Source: an uncultured Myxococcales bacterium (lineage in GTDB: Bacteria > Myxococcota_A > UBA9042 > CAIXZC01). Taken from it: a stretch of 50,700 bases of DNA. The notes beneath the pieces are model-generated. The model was not told the origin of the DNA and did not search any database. It saw nothing but the letters and a program-made list of their open reading frames with translations. The stretch spans positions 1 through 50,700 of the forward strand of contig CAITUV010000062.1 of assembly GCA_903895725.1 (NCBI GenBank), read 5' to 3'. A program made the translations under genes and the position numbers. Below, piece by piece: positions 23,938-32,604 of this stretch. The number at the start of each line of letters is the position of its first letter. Within the stretch, counting starts at the first letter, position 1.

Positions 23938-25578
23938 ATGAACCCAGCAGGCGCTTCCTCCCGCTTCGGTCCGGGAACACGACTCCGCAAGGTGCTCATT
24001 GCCGCTGCCGAGTATCGTGGGCTTGCCAAGGTCGGCGGGCTTGCCGATGTGACCGCCGACCTGTCCGCCACCCTCCGCCAGAAGGGCCTCGACGTGCTCG
24101 TCGTGATCCCCGAATACCCCGGCATCCCGGTCGAATCCCCCCCGCTGGCCTCTCTCACCGTTCCATTTGCAGGCCAGGTCTTCCAGGCCCCGGTCAGCCG
24201 CACTCCCGCCGGTCCCGTCGTCATCGGCAGCGACCACTTCTTTTCCGGCCACTACGACTCCGTCTACGTCGACAGCTCCAGCCGCGGCAGAGGACCCTTC
24301 GAAGACGATGCTCAGCGCTTCGCCTTCTTCTGCCGGGCTATCGCGGTTGCCTGCGAGTGCCTGCCGCTCTTCGACGGCATCGACATCCTCCACTGCCACG
24401 ACTGGCACACCGGCCTGCTCGTGGCGCTGGCGCGCCTGTCCGGCATCAGCCCGCAGCTCACCCGCACCGGAATCCTGTTCACCATCCACAACCTGGACTA
24501 CCAGGGAATCCGTCCCATCCACGGCACCGCTCACGATTCTTATCCGTCGTTCCTGTCCTGGTTCCCCGACCTCGGCCCCGGAATGCTGGCCCACCCGGCA
24601 GCCGGGGTTCTCACCGATCCACGCTATCCCCACTGCATCAACCCCATGAGGGCCGCCATCCGCCTCTCCGACCGCGTCAATACCGTGAGCCCCACCTACG
24701 CCCGGGAAATCACCCTCCCCGATGCCCCCGGCCGCAGCTTCTCGGGCGGCAAGGGCCTCGAGGCGGACCTGAGAACCCTCGATTCCGCAGGCTACCTGTC
24801 CGGAATCCTCAACGGGCTCGACTACGAGGCCCACGACCCCATGCGCCTCGAACCGCCTTTCGGGCCCGACCTGCCCGACTGGCCCGCCAGCAAGCTTCGA
24901 CACAAGGAGCGGCTCTGGCAATTTCTGGCCGCCAACGAGCCGGCCCTGCAGCTTCCCCCCATCGAGAGATTTCTCGAGTCGCCCCTGGCCACGACCGTGG
25001 GTCGACTCGCAAGGCAGAAAGCCAGCCTGCTCCTCGAACCGGCCCCGCTCCCTCCCGGGCTCTCTCCCGTTGGAAACGGAACGGTTCTGGCCGCTCTTTC
25101 ACACAAGGACCTCAACTTCCTCCTCCTTGGGACCGGCGAGCTGCTCGACCCCATCTCCCGCTCGCTGAACGACCTCTCCCGGCCAGGATTTGCCCTCATC
25201 CCGAGGTTCGATGCATCGCTGGCGGCCATGCTCTACCAGGCAGCTGACCTGTTCCTCATGCCTTCCGACTTCGAGCCGTGCGGGCTGAGCCAGCTCATCT
25301 CCATGCGCTTTGGCACTATTCCCATCGCCTCGGCCGTCGGCGGACTCGTCGATACTGTGCAGTCCGGTTCCACCGGATTCCTCTTTCAGACCGGCTCCCG
25401 AAGCGAGTCCGCTGCGGCCTTCCTGGCCGCGGTCGATGAGGCCGTCCACCTTCGCAAGAACCGCCCTGAAACCTGGCGACGAATGCAGGAAGACGCGATG
25501 CGGGCCCGCTTCGGATGGGACCGCTCAGCCCAACAGTATCTCGATTTGTACTCTCAGATCGTCTCGTCGAAAGGCTGA
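23938..25578 (+). CDS. glgA: glycogen synthase (GT5)
   Basis: The 546-aa enzyme adds glucose from ADP- or UDP-glucose to alpha-1,4 glucan. It carries the N-terminal KVGGLADV loop (Lys31), an HCHDWHTGL segment of the GT5 catalytic domain, NGLDYEAHDP, the VGRLARQK sugar-nucleotide site, and the C-terminal MPSDFEPCGLSQL motif with the conserved Glu. Length is slightly above E. coli GlgA (477 aa); the excess lies around 320-400 between domains. The start is ATG 23938 after GGAAGG; the longer open frame upstream overlaps the AIM24 gene and is rejected. With the GH57 branching enzyme 21 kb away it supports glycogen storage. It is placed last in the AIM24 group. Confidence 0.9.
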   Translation: MNPAGASSRFGPGTRLRKVLIAAAEYRGLAKVGGLADVTADLSATLRQKGLDVLVVIPEYPGIPVESPPLASLTVPFAGQVFQAPVSRTPAGPVVIGSDHFFSGHYDSVYVDSSSRGRGPFEDDAQRFAFFCRAIAVACECLPLFDGIDILHCHDWHTGLLVALARLSGISPQLTRTGILFTIHNLDYQGIRPIHGTAHDSYPSFLSWFPDLGPGMLAHPAAGVLTDPRYPHCINPMRAAIRLSDRVNTVSPTYAREITLPDAPGRSFSGGKGLEADLRTLDSAGYLSGILNGLDYEAHDPMRLEPPFGPDLPDWPASKLRHKERLWQFLAANEPALQLPPIERFLESPLATTVGRLARQKASLLLEPAPLPPGLSPVGNGTVLAALSHKDLNFLLLGTGELLDPISRSLNDLSRPGFALIPRFDASLAAMLYQAADLFLMPSDFEPCGLSQLISMRFGTIPIASAVGGLVDTVQSGSTGFLFQTGSRSESAAAFLAAVDEAVHLRKNRPETWRRMQEDAMRARFGWDRSAQQYLDLYSQIVSSKG

Positions 25579-25583
25579 TCTTT

Positions 25584-25643
25584 CCCCTGCCCCTGCCCCT
25601 GCCCCTGCCCCTGCCCGTGCCCGTGCCCCTGCCCGTGCCCGTG
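25584..25643. repeat. hexanucleotide tandem repeat, ten copies, G-quadruplex-prone on the minus strand
   Basis: Ten 6-bp units, CCCCTG or CCCGTG, fill the 71-bp gap between the convergent glgA and Hsp70 genes. On the minus strand it reads as GGGG or GGG runs separated by two or three bases, so the 3' end of the Hsp70 transcript could form G-quadruplexes. No ordinary hairpin terminator is visible here. Confidence 0.9.
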
Positions 25644-25649
25644 CCCCGC

Positions 25650-27455
25650 TCATCCCAGATCGCGGTACATCACTTCGGCAATCCGGTACGACGACTTCTC
25701 GAGGCCCAGCATCGCCTCCTTGAGCTTCTCCTCGTCGTCCCCCTCCAGAGCCCGACGGACCTTCTCCATGTCCCCTTCGATGAGATCCCGCTCCTCCTGC
25801 GTCAGGTAGGTATGGAACTCGGCCATGGAGCGCTCGGTCGTGTACAGGAGCCCTTCCACCTTGTTCTTCAGCTCCGCCAGGTCCTTCTTGTGCTGGTCCT
25901 TGCCCCGCGTCTCCTCGGCCTCGGAGATGATCCGCTTGATCTCGTTTTCGGAAAGCCCCGAAGAAGCGCGCACCCGGATCGACTGCTCGTTGCCCGTTGC
26001 CATGTCTCGGGCTCGAACCGACAGGATGCCGTTGACGTCCACTTCGAACGTGACCTCGATCTTCGGAATCCCACGCCGCGCAGGAGGAATCCCGACCAGC
26101 TCGAACCGAGCCAGCGACTTGTTGTCACGGGCCATCGGGCGCTCGCCCTGCAGCACGTGGATGTTGACCACTGACTGGTAGTCCTCCGCCGTCGTGAACA
26201 CCTCCGTGCACGAAGTCGGAATCGTCCGGTTCCGCTCGATGAGGCGCGTGAACACTCCGCCCTTCGTCTCGATGCCCAGCGACAGCGGAATGACGTCCAG
26301 CAACAGCACGTCCTCCACTTCGCCGCTCAGGATGCCCGCCTGGATGGCAGCCCCTACGGCCACCGCCTCGTCCGGGTTCACTCCCCGGTTGGGAGTCCGA
26401 CCGAAAAACTTGGCCACTTTCGCGCGCACGAGCGGCATCTTCGTCACGCCGCCCACGAGCAGAACCTCCCCGACGTCCTCGACCCGAAGCCCCGCATCCG
26501 ACAGCACCTTCTCGCAATGCCAGATCGTCTTGTCGACCAGGTCCTCCACGAGCTTCTCGAGCTCCGTCCGGGTCATCACGCGACGGATGTGCCGCGGTCC
26601 CTTCTCATCCGCATAGATGAATGGCAAGTTGATCTCGGTCTCCTCGCCCACGGACAGCTCGATCTTCGCCTTCTCCGCCGCATCCTTGAGGCGCTGGAAC
26701 GCAACGTAATCCTCCCGGATGTCCGCCCCTTCCCGCTCCCGGAATTCGTTGATCAGCATCTCCGAGATGCGCAGGTCGATGTCCTCTCCGCCCAGGAATG
26801 TGTCCCCATGCGTGGCCTTGACCTGGAATACCCCCTGCCCCACCTCCAGGATCGAGATATCGAAAGTCCCTCCGCCCAGGTCGTACACTGCCACCAGCCC
26901 CGAGGCTTCCTTCGTCAATCCGTACGCCAGGGCCGCAGCCGTCGGCTCGTTGATGATCCGCAAGACCTCCAGACCGGCAATCCGCCCCGCATCCCGGGTG
27001 GCCTGCCGCTGCGCATCGTTGAAGTACGCCGGCACCGTGATGACCGCCTTGGTCACCTCCTCCCCGAGGTACTCGGACGCGTAGCCCCGCAGTGCCTCCA
27101 GGACAAATGCCGAAATCTCCTGCGGCGAGTACAGACGGTCCCCGGCCTCCACGTGGGCATCCCCGTTCGGTGCCGGAGCGATCCGGTAGCTCGACAGCTT
27201 CCGCATCCGCTCCACCTCGGCCGTATCGAACTTGCGCCCCATGAGCCGCTTGACGGCAAAAACCGTGTTCTCCGGGTTGGCAACGGCCTGGCGCCGAGCC
27301 GCGTTGCCCACGAGGCGCCCCTCATCCGCAAACGCCACCACCGACGGAGTGGTACGCCCACCTTCCTGGTTGGAGATCACGACCGGGCTCCCGCCTTCCA
27401 TCGTGGCGACACAGGAAAACGTGGTTCCCAGGTCTATGCCGATCGCTTTTCCCAT
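25650..27455 (-). CDS. Hsp70 chaperone (DnaK-like), short C-terminus
   Basis: The 601-aa protein has a complete Hsp70 ATPase domain (IGIDLGTTFSCV at 5-16; DLGGGTFDISIL; the VLLVGGVTKMPLVR phosphate/adenosine motif), the linker LLLDVIPLSLGIET, and a substrate-binding domain with helical lid. It lacks the disordered acidic tail that ends housekeeping DnaK (about 635 aa), and no dnaJ or grpE is nearby, so it is probably a specialised second Hsp70. Its first 22 bp overlap the end of the BY-kinase gene, so the two are translationally coupled. Start: ATG 27455 after GGGGAG. It may help assemble or regulate the polysaccharide/envelope system upstream (inference). Confidence 0.9.
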   Translation of the reverse strand: MGKAIGIDLGTTFSCVATMEGGSPVVISNQEGGRTTPSVVAFADEGRLVGNAARRQAVANPENTVFAVKRLMGRKFDTAEVERMRKLSSYRIAPAPNGDAHVEAGDRLYSPQEISAFVLEALRGYASEYLGEEVTKAVITVPAYFNDAQRQATRDAGRIAGLEVLRIINEPTAAALAYGLTKEASGLVAVYDLGGGTFDISILEVGQGVFQVKATHGDTFLGGEDIDLRISEMLINEFREREGADIREDYVAFQRLKDAAEKAKIELSVGEETEINLPFIYADEKGPRHIRRVMTRTELEKLVEDLVDKTIWHCEKVLSDAGLRVEDVGEVLLVGGVTKMPLVRAKVAKFFGRTPNRGVNPDEAVAVGAAIQAGILSGEVEDVLLLDVIPLSLGIETKGGVFTRLIERNRTIPTSCTEVFTTAEDYQSVVNIHVLQGERPMARDNKSLARFELVGIPPARRGIPKIEVTFEVDVNGILSVRARDMATGNEQSIRVRASSGLSENEIKRIISEAEETRGKDQHKKDLAELKNKVEGLLYTTERSMAEFHTYLTQEERDLIEGDMEKVRRALEGDDEEKLKEAMLGLEKSSYRIAEVMYRDLG

Positions 27456-29743
27456 TGACCGCTCCCCTTGGGTTCATCCTTCTGAGCCGTCTCCGGCTCA
27501 GAAGGCTTCTCGTCGTACGAATAATAATTATAATATGCGTACGTCTTACTTCTGTAGTAATGATATCGATACGAGTGTTTTTCGACATCAAAGCAGTTCA
27601 GGACCACGCCGACGTCATCCGACCGAACCGGGAGCAGCATCTCCCGGGCCTCCCGCATTGCCTCCTTGGAAGTCCGCCCGGCGCGGACCACCAGCACCGC
27701 CATGTCCACCAGCGAGCAGATGATCTTGGCGTCCGCAACGGCCAGCAGCGGGGGAGAATCGAACACCAGGAGGTCATATTCCTGCGAGAGCGTGTCCGCC
27801 ATCTGCACGAAGCGCTTGGATTCGATCACCTCCAGGGGGTTGGGAGAGATGGCTCCGCACGTGAGCACGTCCATCCCGGGAATCGGCGTGGGACGGACGT
27901 ACTTGAGGATCGAGTGGTCCCCCATGAAGAACTCGGTGATCCCCGGCCGCCGCGGAATCCCCAGCAGCTTGTGCACCCGGGGACGCCGCATGTCCGTGTC
28001 GATCACGAGCGTCCGGGTCCCGGCCAATGCCGCCGAGGCCGCCAGGTTCACCCCCACCGTCGTCTTGCCTTCCTTGGGGCCCGGGCTGGTCACCAGCACC
28101 CGGCGAGGACGCCCCGAGGCCCTCGAGAAGAACAGGTTGGTCTTGGCCGTCCGGAAATGCTCGGCGATCGACGACTTCGGCATCCGGTGGACGAACAGCT
28201 CGGGTGCATCGTGCTCCACCACGCCGGCCTCGGGCAGCTCGATGTCATCCACGGCCGGAATGAGACCGAGGAACTGCACCCTCGCCACCGCCTCCACGTC
28301 TTCTCGAGTCTTGATCGTGCTGTCCAGCGACTCGACGAAATAGCACGCCCCCACCGCCAGGGCCAGCCCCACGAGAAGCCCGATGAGCAGATTGAGCTTC
28401 TTGTTCGGTCGGACCGGCTCGGTCGGCTCGGGGGCCAGATCCTGCACGCGCACGTTGTTCGTCTCGACCTGGGCGCTCAGCATCGTCTCCGAGTACCGGT
28501 TCTTGACGTCCTCGTACGTCAGGCGGGCCTCCTCCATCCGCTTCTTGAGCGGCCCGTAGTCCAGCTCGAGCTTGGCCAGGGCCTCTTCCTCTTCCTTGGC
28601 CGCAGCAAACTGCCGACGAAGCTCCTCCTCCATCTCGATGGCCTTTCGCAGTCGGTTGCTCTCCTGCGCCAGCGTCTCCTGCTGCTTGGCAAGCTCCGCC
28701 TTGAGCAGCAGTCGGGCCTCCAGCTCCAGCGCCTTCTTCACCAGCGACCGCTGGGCAACCGCCGCCTGCATCACCGGGTGCTTCTCCAGGTACTTGGCCG
28801 ATGTCTCGCGAACGTTGTTCTCCAGGTCGACCAGCTTGAGCTTGAGCGACGTGATGTGCGGATTCTCCACGAGCACCGGGTGCGCCGCATTCAGCAGGCT
28901 CCCCTTCTTGAGAACATCCTCCACCCCGGCAATCCGGAGCGCCAGCTCCTCCCGCACGCGGCTCGTTTCCACGTCGCTTCTCGAAATCTGAGCGGCCACA
29001 TACTGGTCATTGAGCAGCTTGAGCCGATCCGCAACCTGCGTCCGCCGACTGTCCAGGCTCAACATGTTGTGCCGGCGCTCGAACTCGAGCACCCGCCCCT
29101 CCGCATCCTCTTTCTCCTGCCGCAGACGCACCAGCATCGAGCGCAGCTCCGCGATGGCCTCGTTCACCACCCGCTTCTTGTACTCGAGGTTCTCCTCACG
29201 GAATTCCGTCACCAGCGTATTGGCCAGCTCCTGCGCCCGGCTGGGGTCGGAATCCTCGACGCTCACCAGGACCAGCTGGCTGTCCTGGCGCTGCTCGATG
29301 GAGATTCGCGACATCAGCACGGCCACCGGATCCATCCGGGACATCCGATCCCGCATCTCCGCCTCGCTCAATGCCGGAGTGACCCGATCCAGCCCCAGGA
29401 ACCGCTCGTCCAGCGCCAGCGTCAGCTTGTCCACAACCCGCTTGGCAAGACGCCGGCTCTTCAGGATCTCGTGCTGGGTCTGCATGTACTCCTTGATGCT
29501 CCAGTAGTCCGAAGACCCCAGCTCGATGACCTCCTGCACCCGGGACAGCACCGTCGGGCTCCGCCGATCGATGATCACCGTGGCCGTCGCCCGGTACTGC
29601 GGAACCTGCTTCGACGTCATCAGGGCAGTCAACCCCACGGAGGCCAGCAGCACACCGATGGCGAGCCACTTCCACTTCTCCAGCACCCCGAGAAACGTCC
29701 TCAAGGTGGCGGCGATCTCGACAGTTTTTGAGGTATCCTCCAT
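27434..29743 (-). CDS. polysaccharide co-polymerase fused to BY-type tyrosine kinase (Wzc-like)
   Basis: The 769-aa inner-membrane protein controls export and chain length of a surface polysaccharide. Order: TM1 (about 26-44), Wzz domain, a long periplasmic coiled coil (about 190-425), TM2 (about 450-470), then a cytoplasmic BY-kinase domain. Kinase motifs: Walker A SPGPKEGKTT (Lys560), Walker A' VIDTDMRRP (581-588), Walker B LLVFDSPP (658-665). A tyrosine cluster of ten Tyr lies at 725-743 and is the expected autophosphorylation site. The coupled transmembrane and kinase parts make it the proteobacterial fused type. The upstream Wza-like gene is 102 bp away; Hsp70 follows with overlap. No glycosyltransferase, Wzx or Wzy gene is in the window, so sugars must be made elsewhere. 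Confidence 0.92.
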   Translation of the reverse strand: MEDTSKTVEIAATLRTFLGVLEKWKWLAIGVLLASVGLTALMTSKQVPQYRATATVIIDRRSPTVLSRVQEVIELGSSDYWSIKEYMQTQHEILKSRRLAKRVVDKLTLALDERFLGLDRVTPALSEAEMRDRMSRMDPVAVLMSRISIEQRQDSQLVLVSVEDSDPSRAQELANTLVTEFREENLEYKKRVVNEAIAELRSMLVRLRQEKEDAEGRVLEFERRHNMLSLDSRRTQVADRLKLLNDQYVAAQISRSDVETSRVREELALRIAGVEDVLKKGSLLNAAHPVLVENPHITSLKLKLVDLENNVRETSAKYLEKHPVMQAAVAQRSLVKKALELEARLLLKAELAKQQETLAQESNRLRKAIEMEEELRRQFAAAKEEEEALAKLELDYGPLKKRMEEARLTYEDVKNRYSETMLSAQVETNNVRVQDLAPEPTEPVRPNKKLNLLIGLLVGLALAVGACYFVESLDSTIKTREDVEAVARVQFLGLIPAVDDIELPEAGVVEHDAPELFVHRMPKSSIAEHFRTAKTNLFFSRASGRPRRVLVTSPGPKEGKTTVGVNLAASAALAGTRTLVIDTDMRRPRVHKLLGIPRRPGITEFFMGDHSILKYVRPTPIPGMDVLTCGAISPNPLEVIESKRFVQMADTLSQEYDLLVFDSPPLLAVADAKIICSLVDMAVLVVRAGRTSKEAMREAREMLLPVRSDDVGVVLNCFDVEKHSYRYHYYRSKTYAYYNYYSYDEKPSEPETAQKDEPKGSGQWEKRSA

Positions 29744-29845
29744 CGTCCTCGCTCTGGGCCCACTTCAGCCGCACAGATTCTAGTCCTTCGCCCCCTCCGG
29801 GGCAAGAAAAATCCGGCAACCTCACACGCTGATTCTGTCGTTGGA

Positions 29846-30445
29846 CTACAGGACCGTCTCCGGCACGTACACGATGTCCCCTGGACGCAGCGGAAGATTC
29901 GGCGCAAGCCCCTCGCTGATGCTCTCCACCGGGACCTGGATCCGCTTCTCCTCTCCGCCATCGACCCGCGTCACGATCACGTTGTTCTTCCGGGCCATCG
30001 GAGTAAAGCCGCCCGCAAGCGTCACCGCTTGCACGATGTTCATCTCCCCTTCGAACGGGAACGTCCCCGGCTTGGCCACCTGCCCGAGCACGAAGATCTT
30101 CTTCGAGTTGTATTCCTTGATCGTCACGGTCACGAACGGCTCCCGCAGGTACCCGTCCCGGAGCCGATCCTGAAGCAGAGTTGCCACCTCAGACGGGGAC
30201 AGGTTCTGCACCCGGACCTCGCCCACCAGCGGAAAGTGGATCGTCCCCTCCGCCGAAACCCGGTAGATCCCGGACAGGTCCTTCTCACCGTACACCCGCA
30301 CGTCGAACACGTCCCCCGGGCCCAGCGTCACCGCATTACGCAGTTGCTGGATGTCCACCGGGATCCGCACATAGTCGTCCCCTGCCGGCGGCTGACAGGA
30401 CACCACCAACCAGAGCAAGCTGGCCAACACGATTCGGGAGGTCAT
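29846..30445 (-). CDS. Wza-type polysaccharide export lipoprotein (short form)
   Basis: The 199-aa protein has a lipoprotein signal (lipobox VVSC, Cys17), a polysaccharide biosynthesis/export (PES) domain (LGPGDVFDVRVYGEKDLSG, about 42-60) and a SLBB-like region (KIFVLGQVAKPGTFPFEGEM). It lacks the repeated SLBB domains and C-terminal membrane helix of full-length E. coli Wza (379 aa), so it may need another outer-membrane component; the barrel protein encoded 9 bp upstream is the obvious partner. Its ribosome site is weak, suggesting coupling to that gene. Confidence 0.9.
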   Translation of the reverse strand: MTSRIVLASLLWLVVSCQPPAGDDYVRIPVDIQQLRNAVTLGPGDVFDVRVYGEKDLSGIYRVSAEGTIHFPLVGEVRVQNLSPSEVATLLQDRLRDGYLREPFVTVTIKEYNSKKIFVLGQVAKPGTFPFEGEMNIVQAVTLAGGFTPMARKNNVIVTRVDGGEEKRIQVPVESISEGLAPNLPLRPGDIVYVPETVL

Positions 30446-30454
30446 GGCGACAGC

Positions 30455-31879
30455 CTAATAGCGCAGGGTGAGGATCCCCATCACCTGGTGACGCTGGTAC
30501 GCAATAGAATCCTTGATCACGTCCGGCGAATTGCAGGCATGCTCCAGGCACGTGAAGAACTTGCCGTCCGAATTGAACGGCTCGTTGAACAACTCCATGC
30601 TGTAGGCAAGCTCGAACGCCAGAAGGCGCGTAATGTCCACCACTCCCCGCACACCCCCCATCAGGATCCGGTCCTCCCGGTACCCACGCCCCGTCGCGTT
30701 GAAGCCCACCACGCTCGTGTCGTAGGAGTTGTGCAGATACTCGTAGGGAAGCTGCGAGTAGAACACGTCGAAGTAGCCCGCATCCACGATGAGGTCGAAC
30801 CGCCCGAACAGCCGCTGCTGGAAGTTCGCCGAAATCTTGTGGTACGCCGCATAGTTCGTAAAGACCGAGTCCTGGAAGTCGTACCGGTAGCTCGCCTGCA
30901 GGATGGTGGTCTCGGTCGGCTTGAACGACACCCGAACCTCGCCCAGCACCATGTTGAAGCTGTCGTTTGCATTCGGGGTCTGCTGGTCCGCTGGCGCCGC
31001 AGCCTCGGCCGCCGACGTCGGTCGGACCTCGTGGAACGAGTTCCCATACCCGATGAGCGCCAGCACCGAGAGCTTGGGAGTGATGAAGCCGTTCACGCCC
31101 GCCCGGATCCGCAGCGGATAGTTGTCCGTCAGCTCGCCGTAGAAGCCCCGCGATTCCATCAGGTAATCTCGGTACTGCCAGTCGGCCTCGAGCACCAATG
31201 CGGTAAACGGGAAGAACTTCCAGGACCCCTGCAGCGCGACGTCGTGGAATATCAGGTCTCCCCAGTCACCGCTCGTGTCGGTCATCAGGTCCGCCACGAA
31301 CGAGTAGTCCAGATTGAGCTGCAAGGCACGGCCGCCCGGCTGGAACGTAACCCCCGCCCCAACGTCGTTGACGTGCCGGTTGAACTTGCGCGTCGTTTCA
31401 AAAGTGCGCCGCTCCAGCACGCGCTGGAACCGCTCCTTGACCCGCAGAGACACGGGACCGCTCTCGAGGAACCCGACCTTGAGCCCCACGTCGCCCCCGA
31501 TGTCGCTGTGCTCGGAGATGACATCGTCACCGGTCAGATACTGCCGGACGAGCCCGCCGCCACGAAAATCCAGGGACAGGTTGTCCCGGTTCTTGTTCTT
31601 CAGCTCGATGCCCGGACGGATGTCGAGGAGCTGCGAGCCATCCGGATCCTCCTGACCCGCAAGCGAATCCTCGAGAAACACGTTGGTGTCGTATCCGTAC
31701 CCCAGTTTGAGCGACGGGAGAAAGAGGAAGCCACCACCGCTCAAACCCAGCTGCCGAGCCATCGGGGGCAGCCTCAGGTCGCCCGTCCCGCCAAGCGTCT
31801 GGGCAGCGGCGGGAACCGACGACAGCAGTGCCAGAACCGCCACAAATAGTACTGCCCCGCCTGTCTCCCGTTTACCCAT
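30455..31879 (-). CDS. outer-membrane beta-barrel protein of the polysaccharide export operon
   Basis: The 474-aa protein has a signal peptide (1-27, ending PAAAQT). The mature part looks like an outer-membrane barrel of the kind found in exopolysaccharide clusters (EpsL/TIGR03016-like): LKLGYGYDTNVFLED, alternating strands, and the C-terminal strand QVMGILTLRY ending in aromatic Tyr. I chose ATG 31879; a GTG 13 codons upstream falls on the promoter's inverted repeat. No good ribosome site is visible before the ATG. First gene of the wza-like/BY-kinase/Hsp70 operon. Role: probably the outer-membrane exit or anchor for the polymer made with the Wza-like lipoprotein (inference). Confidence 0.78.
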   Translation of the reverse strand: MGKRETGGAVLFVAVLALLSSVPAAAQTLGGTGDLRLPPMARQLGLSGGGFLFLPSLKLGYGYDTNVFLEDSLAGQEDPDGSQLLDIRPGIELKNKNRDNLSLDFRGGGLVRQYLTGDDVISEHSDIGGDVGLKVGFLESGPVSLRVKERFQRVLERRTFETTRKFNRHVNDVGAGVTFQPGGRALQLNLDYSFVADLMTDTSGDWGDLIFHDVALQGSWKFFPFTALVLEADWQYRDYLMESRGFYGELTDNYPLRIRAGVNGFITPKLSVLALIGYGNSFHEVRPTSAAEAAAPADQQTPNANDSFNMVLGEVRVSFKPTETTILQASYRYDFQDSVFTNYAAYHKISANFQQRLFGRFDLIVDAGYFDVFYSQLPYEYLHNSYDTSVVGFNATGRGYREDRILMGGVRGVVDITRLLAFELAYSMELFNEPFNSDGKFFTCLEHACNSPDVIKDSIAYQRHQVMGILTLRY

Positions 31880-31900
31880 CGAGCGCCTATTCAGAGTTAC

Positions 31901-31916
31901 GGTATCGCTAGATACC
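31901..31916. promoter_or_regulatory. inverted repeat overlapping the -10 of the polysaccharide export operon
   Basis: Arms GGTATC and GATACC with a 4-bp centre. The site covers the -10 hexamer (31909-31914) and is 22 bp upstream of the start codon, a layout expected for a repressor operator. Confidence 0.5.
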
Positions 31917-31936
31917 ACAGCCAGACATCAAGTCAA
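31909..31936 (-). promoter_or_regulatory. probable promoter of the polysaccharide export operon
   Basis: Minus strand: TTGACT (31931-31936), 16-bp spacer, TATCTA (31909-31914). The spacer contains TGTCTGGCT, a 9-mer also found just downstream of the -10 of the Glt/Nfs-like operon at 45.87 kb. Confidence 0.55.
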
Positions 31937-32030
31937 GCAAAAAAGTGTCCGGCGACCCCCCCCTCCAACCATGCGGAACGGCAGGCGAGAGGAGCCGGAT
32001 TCGGGAGGCAGGATGCACCTCCCTGAAATG

Positions 32031-32576
32031 CTACATATAGGGGCTGGCAACCCGGTTCTGGACGGGCCACCAGGATTCCAACCACTCGAGCCACTGCGCC
32101 AGCACGGGATCCTGGTCTGGTCCCCCGGGCTTCACTTCCCTTTCCACGACAGGCTTGCCTTCCACGATTCCGGTCTTGGCCGGACCGCCGCAACCGCGCA
32201 CCCGGGAATCCAACTCATCCAACTTCTTCTTGGCAGTCGTCAGCTTCCCGTAGGCATCCTCGGCCCCCTTCTGGTTGCCGGCCTTGGACTCGTTGGCAAG
32301 GTCGTAGTAGTACCCCTCGAAGAGCTTCATCACACCCTTCATGGCGATGAGCCCCTCGGTCACGCAGTCGAGCGTCTTCATGTCCTGGTCCGAACGGGCC
32401 TGCCGCAACGCAGACTCCGCGTTGTCCCGCATCCCACGAACCTCCTGCATGATCTTCTCCGAAGCCGCCGTCATGTCCTTGATCGAGAGACGGTCCTCGG
32501 CCGAAGCACCGCCCGCTGGCAACCCGAGGAACCCGAGCGCCGCAATCCAAGCGACCAACCGGCTAGAGGAATTCAT
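32031..32576 (-). CDS. small periplasmic helical protein, unknown function
   Basis: The 181-aa protein has a signal peptide (about 1-26, ending GGASAED) and a helical, Lys/Glu-rich mature part (MTAASEKIMQEVRGMRDNAE) with two cysteines (DCVTEG and GCGGP) that could pair. The C-terminus is Trp-rich (LEWLESWWPVQN). I do not recognise a family. The start is ATG 32576 after GAGGGGGGC; a 42-codon upstream extension overlaps the promoter and is rejected. It lies between the Glt/Nfs-like genes and the polysaccharide export genes and has its own promoter. Confidence 0.75.
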   Translation of the reverse strand: MNSSSRLVAWIAALGFLGLPAGGASAEDRLSIKDMTAASEKIMQEVRGMRDNAESALRQARSDQDMKTLDCVTEGLIAMKGVMKLFEGYYYDLANESKAGNQKGAEDAYGKLTTAKKKLDELDSRVRGCGGPAKTGIVEGKPVVEREVKPGGPDQDPVLAQWLEWLESWWPVQNRVASPYM

Positions 32577-32604
32577 GATGCCCCCCTCGCATAGTCCTCG
32601 AAGA

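Noticed and set aside
25584..25643. Possible CRISPR-like array
   Set aside because: Units are 6 bp with no spacers; it is a simple tandem repeat and no cas genes are nearby.
27455..29731. Open frame of 758 codons opposite the BY-kinase
   Set aside because: His/Arg/Leu-rich shadow; the minus strand has Walker motifs and the tyrosine cluster.
29785..29815. GCCCC/GGGGC hairpin between the Wza-like gene and BY-kinase as a terminator
   Set aside because: The T-run lies on the wrong side for minus-strand transcription, and the downstream genes belong to the same operon.
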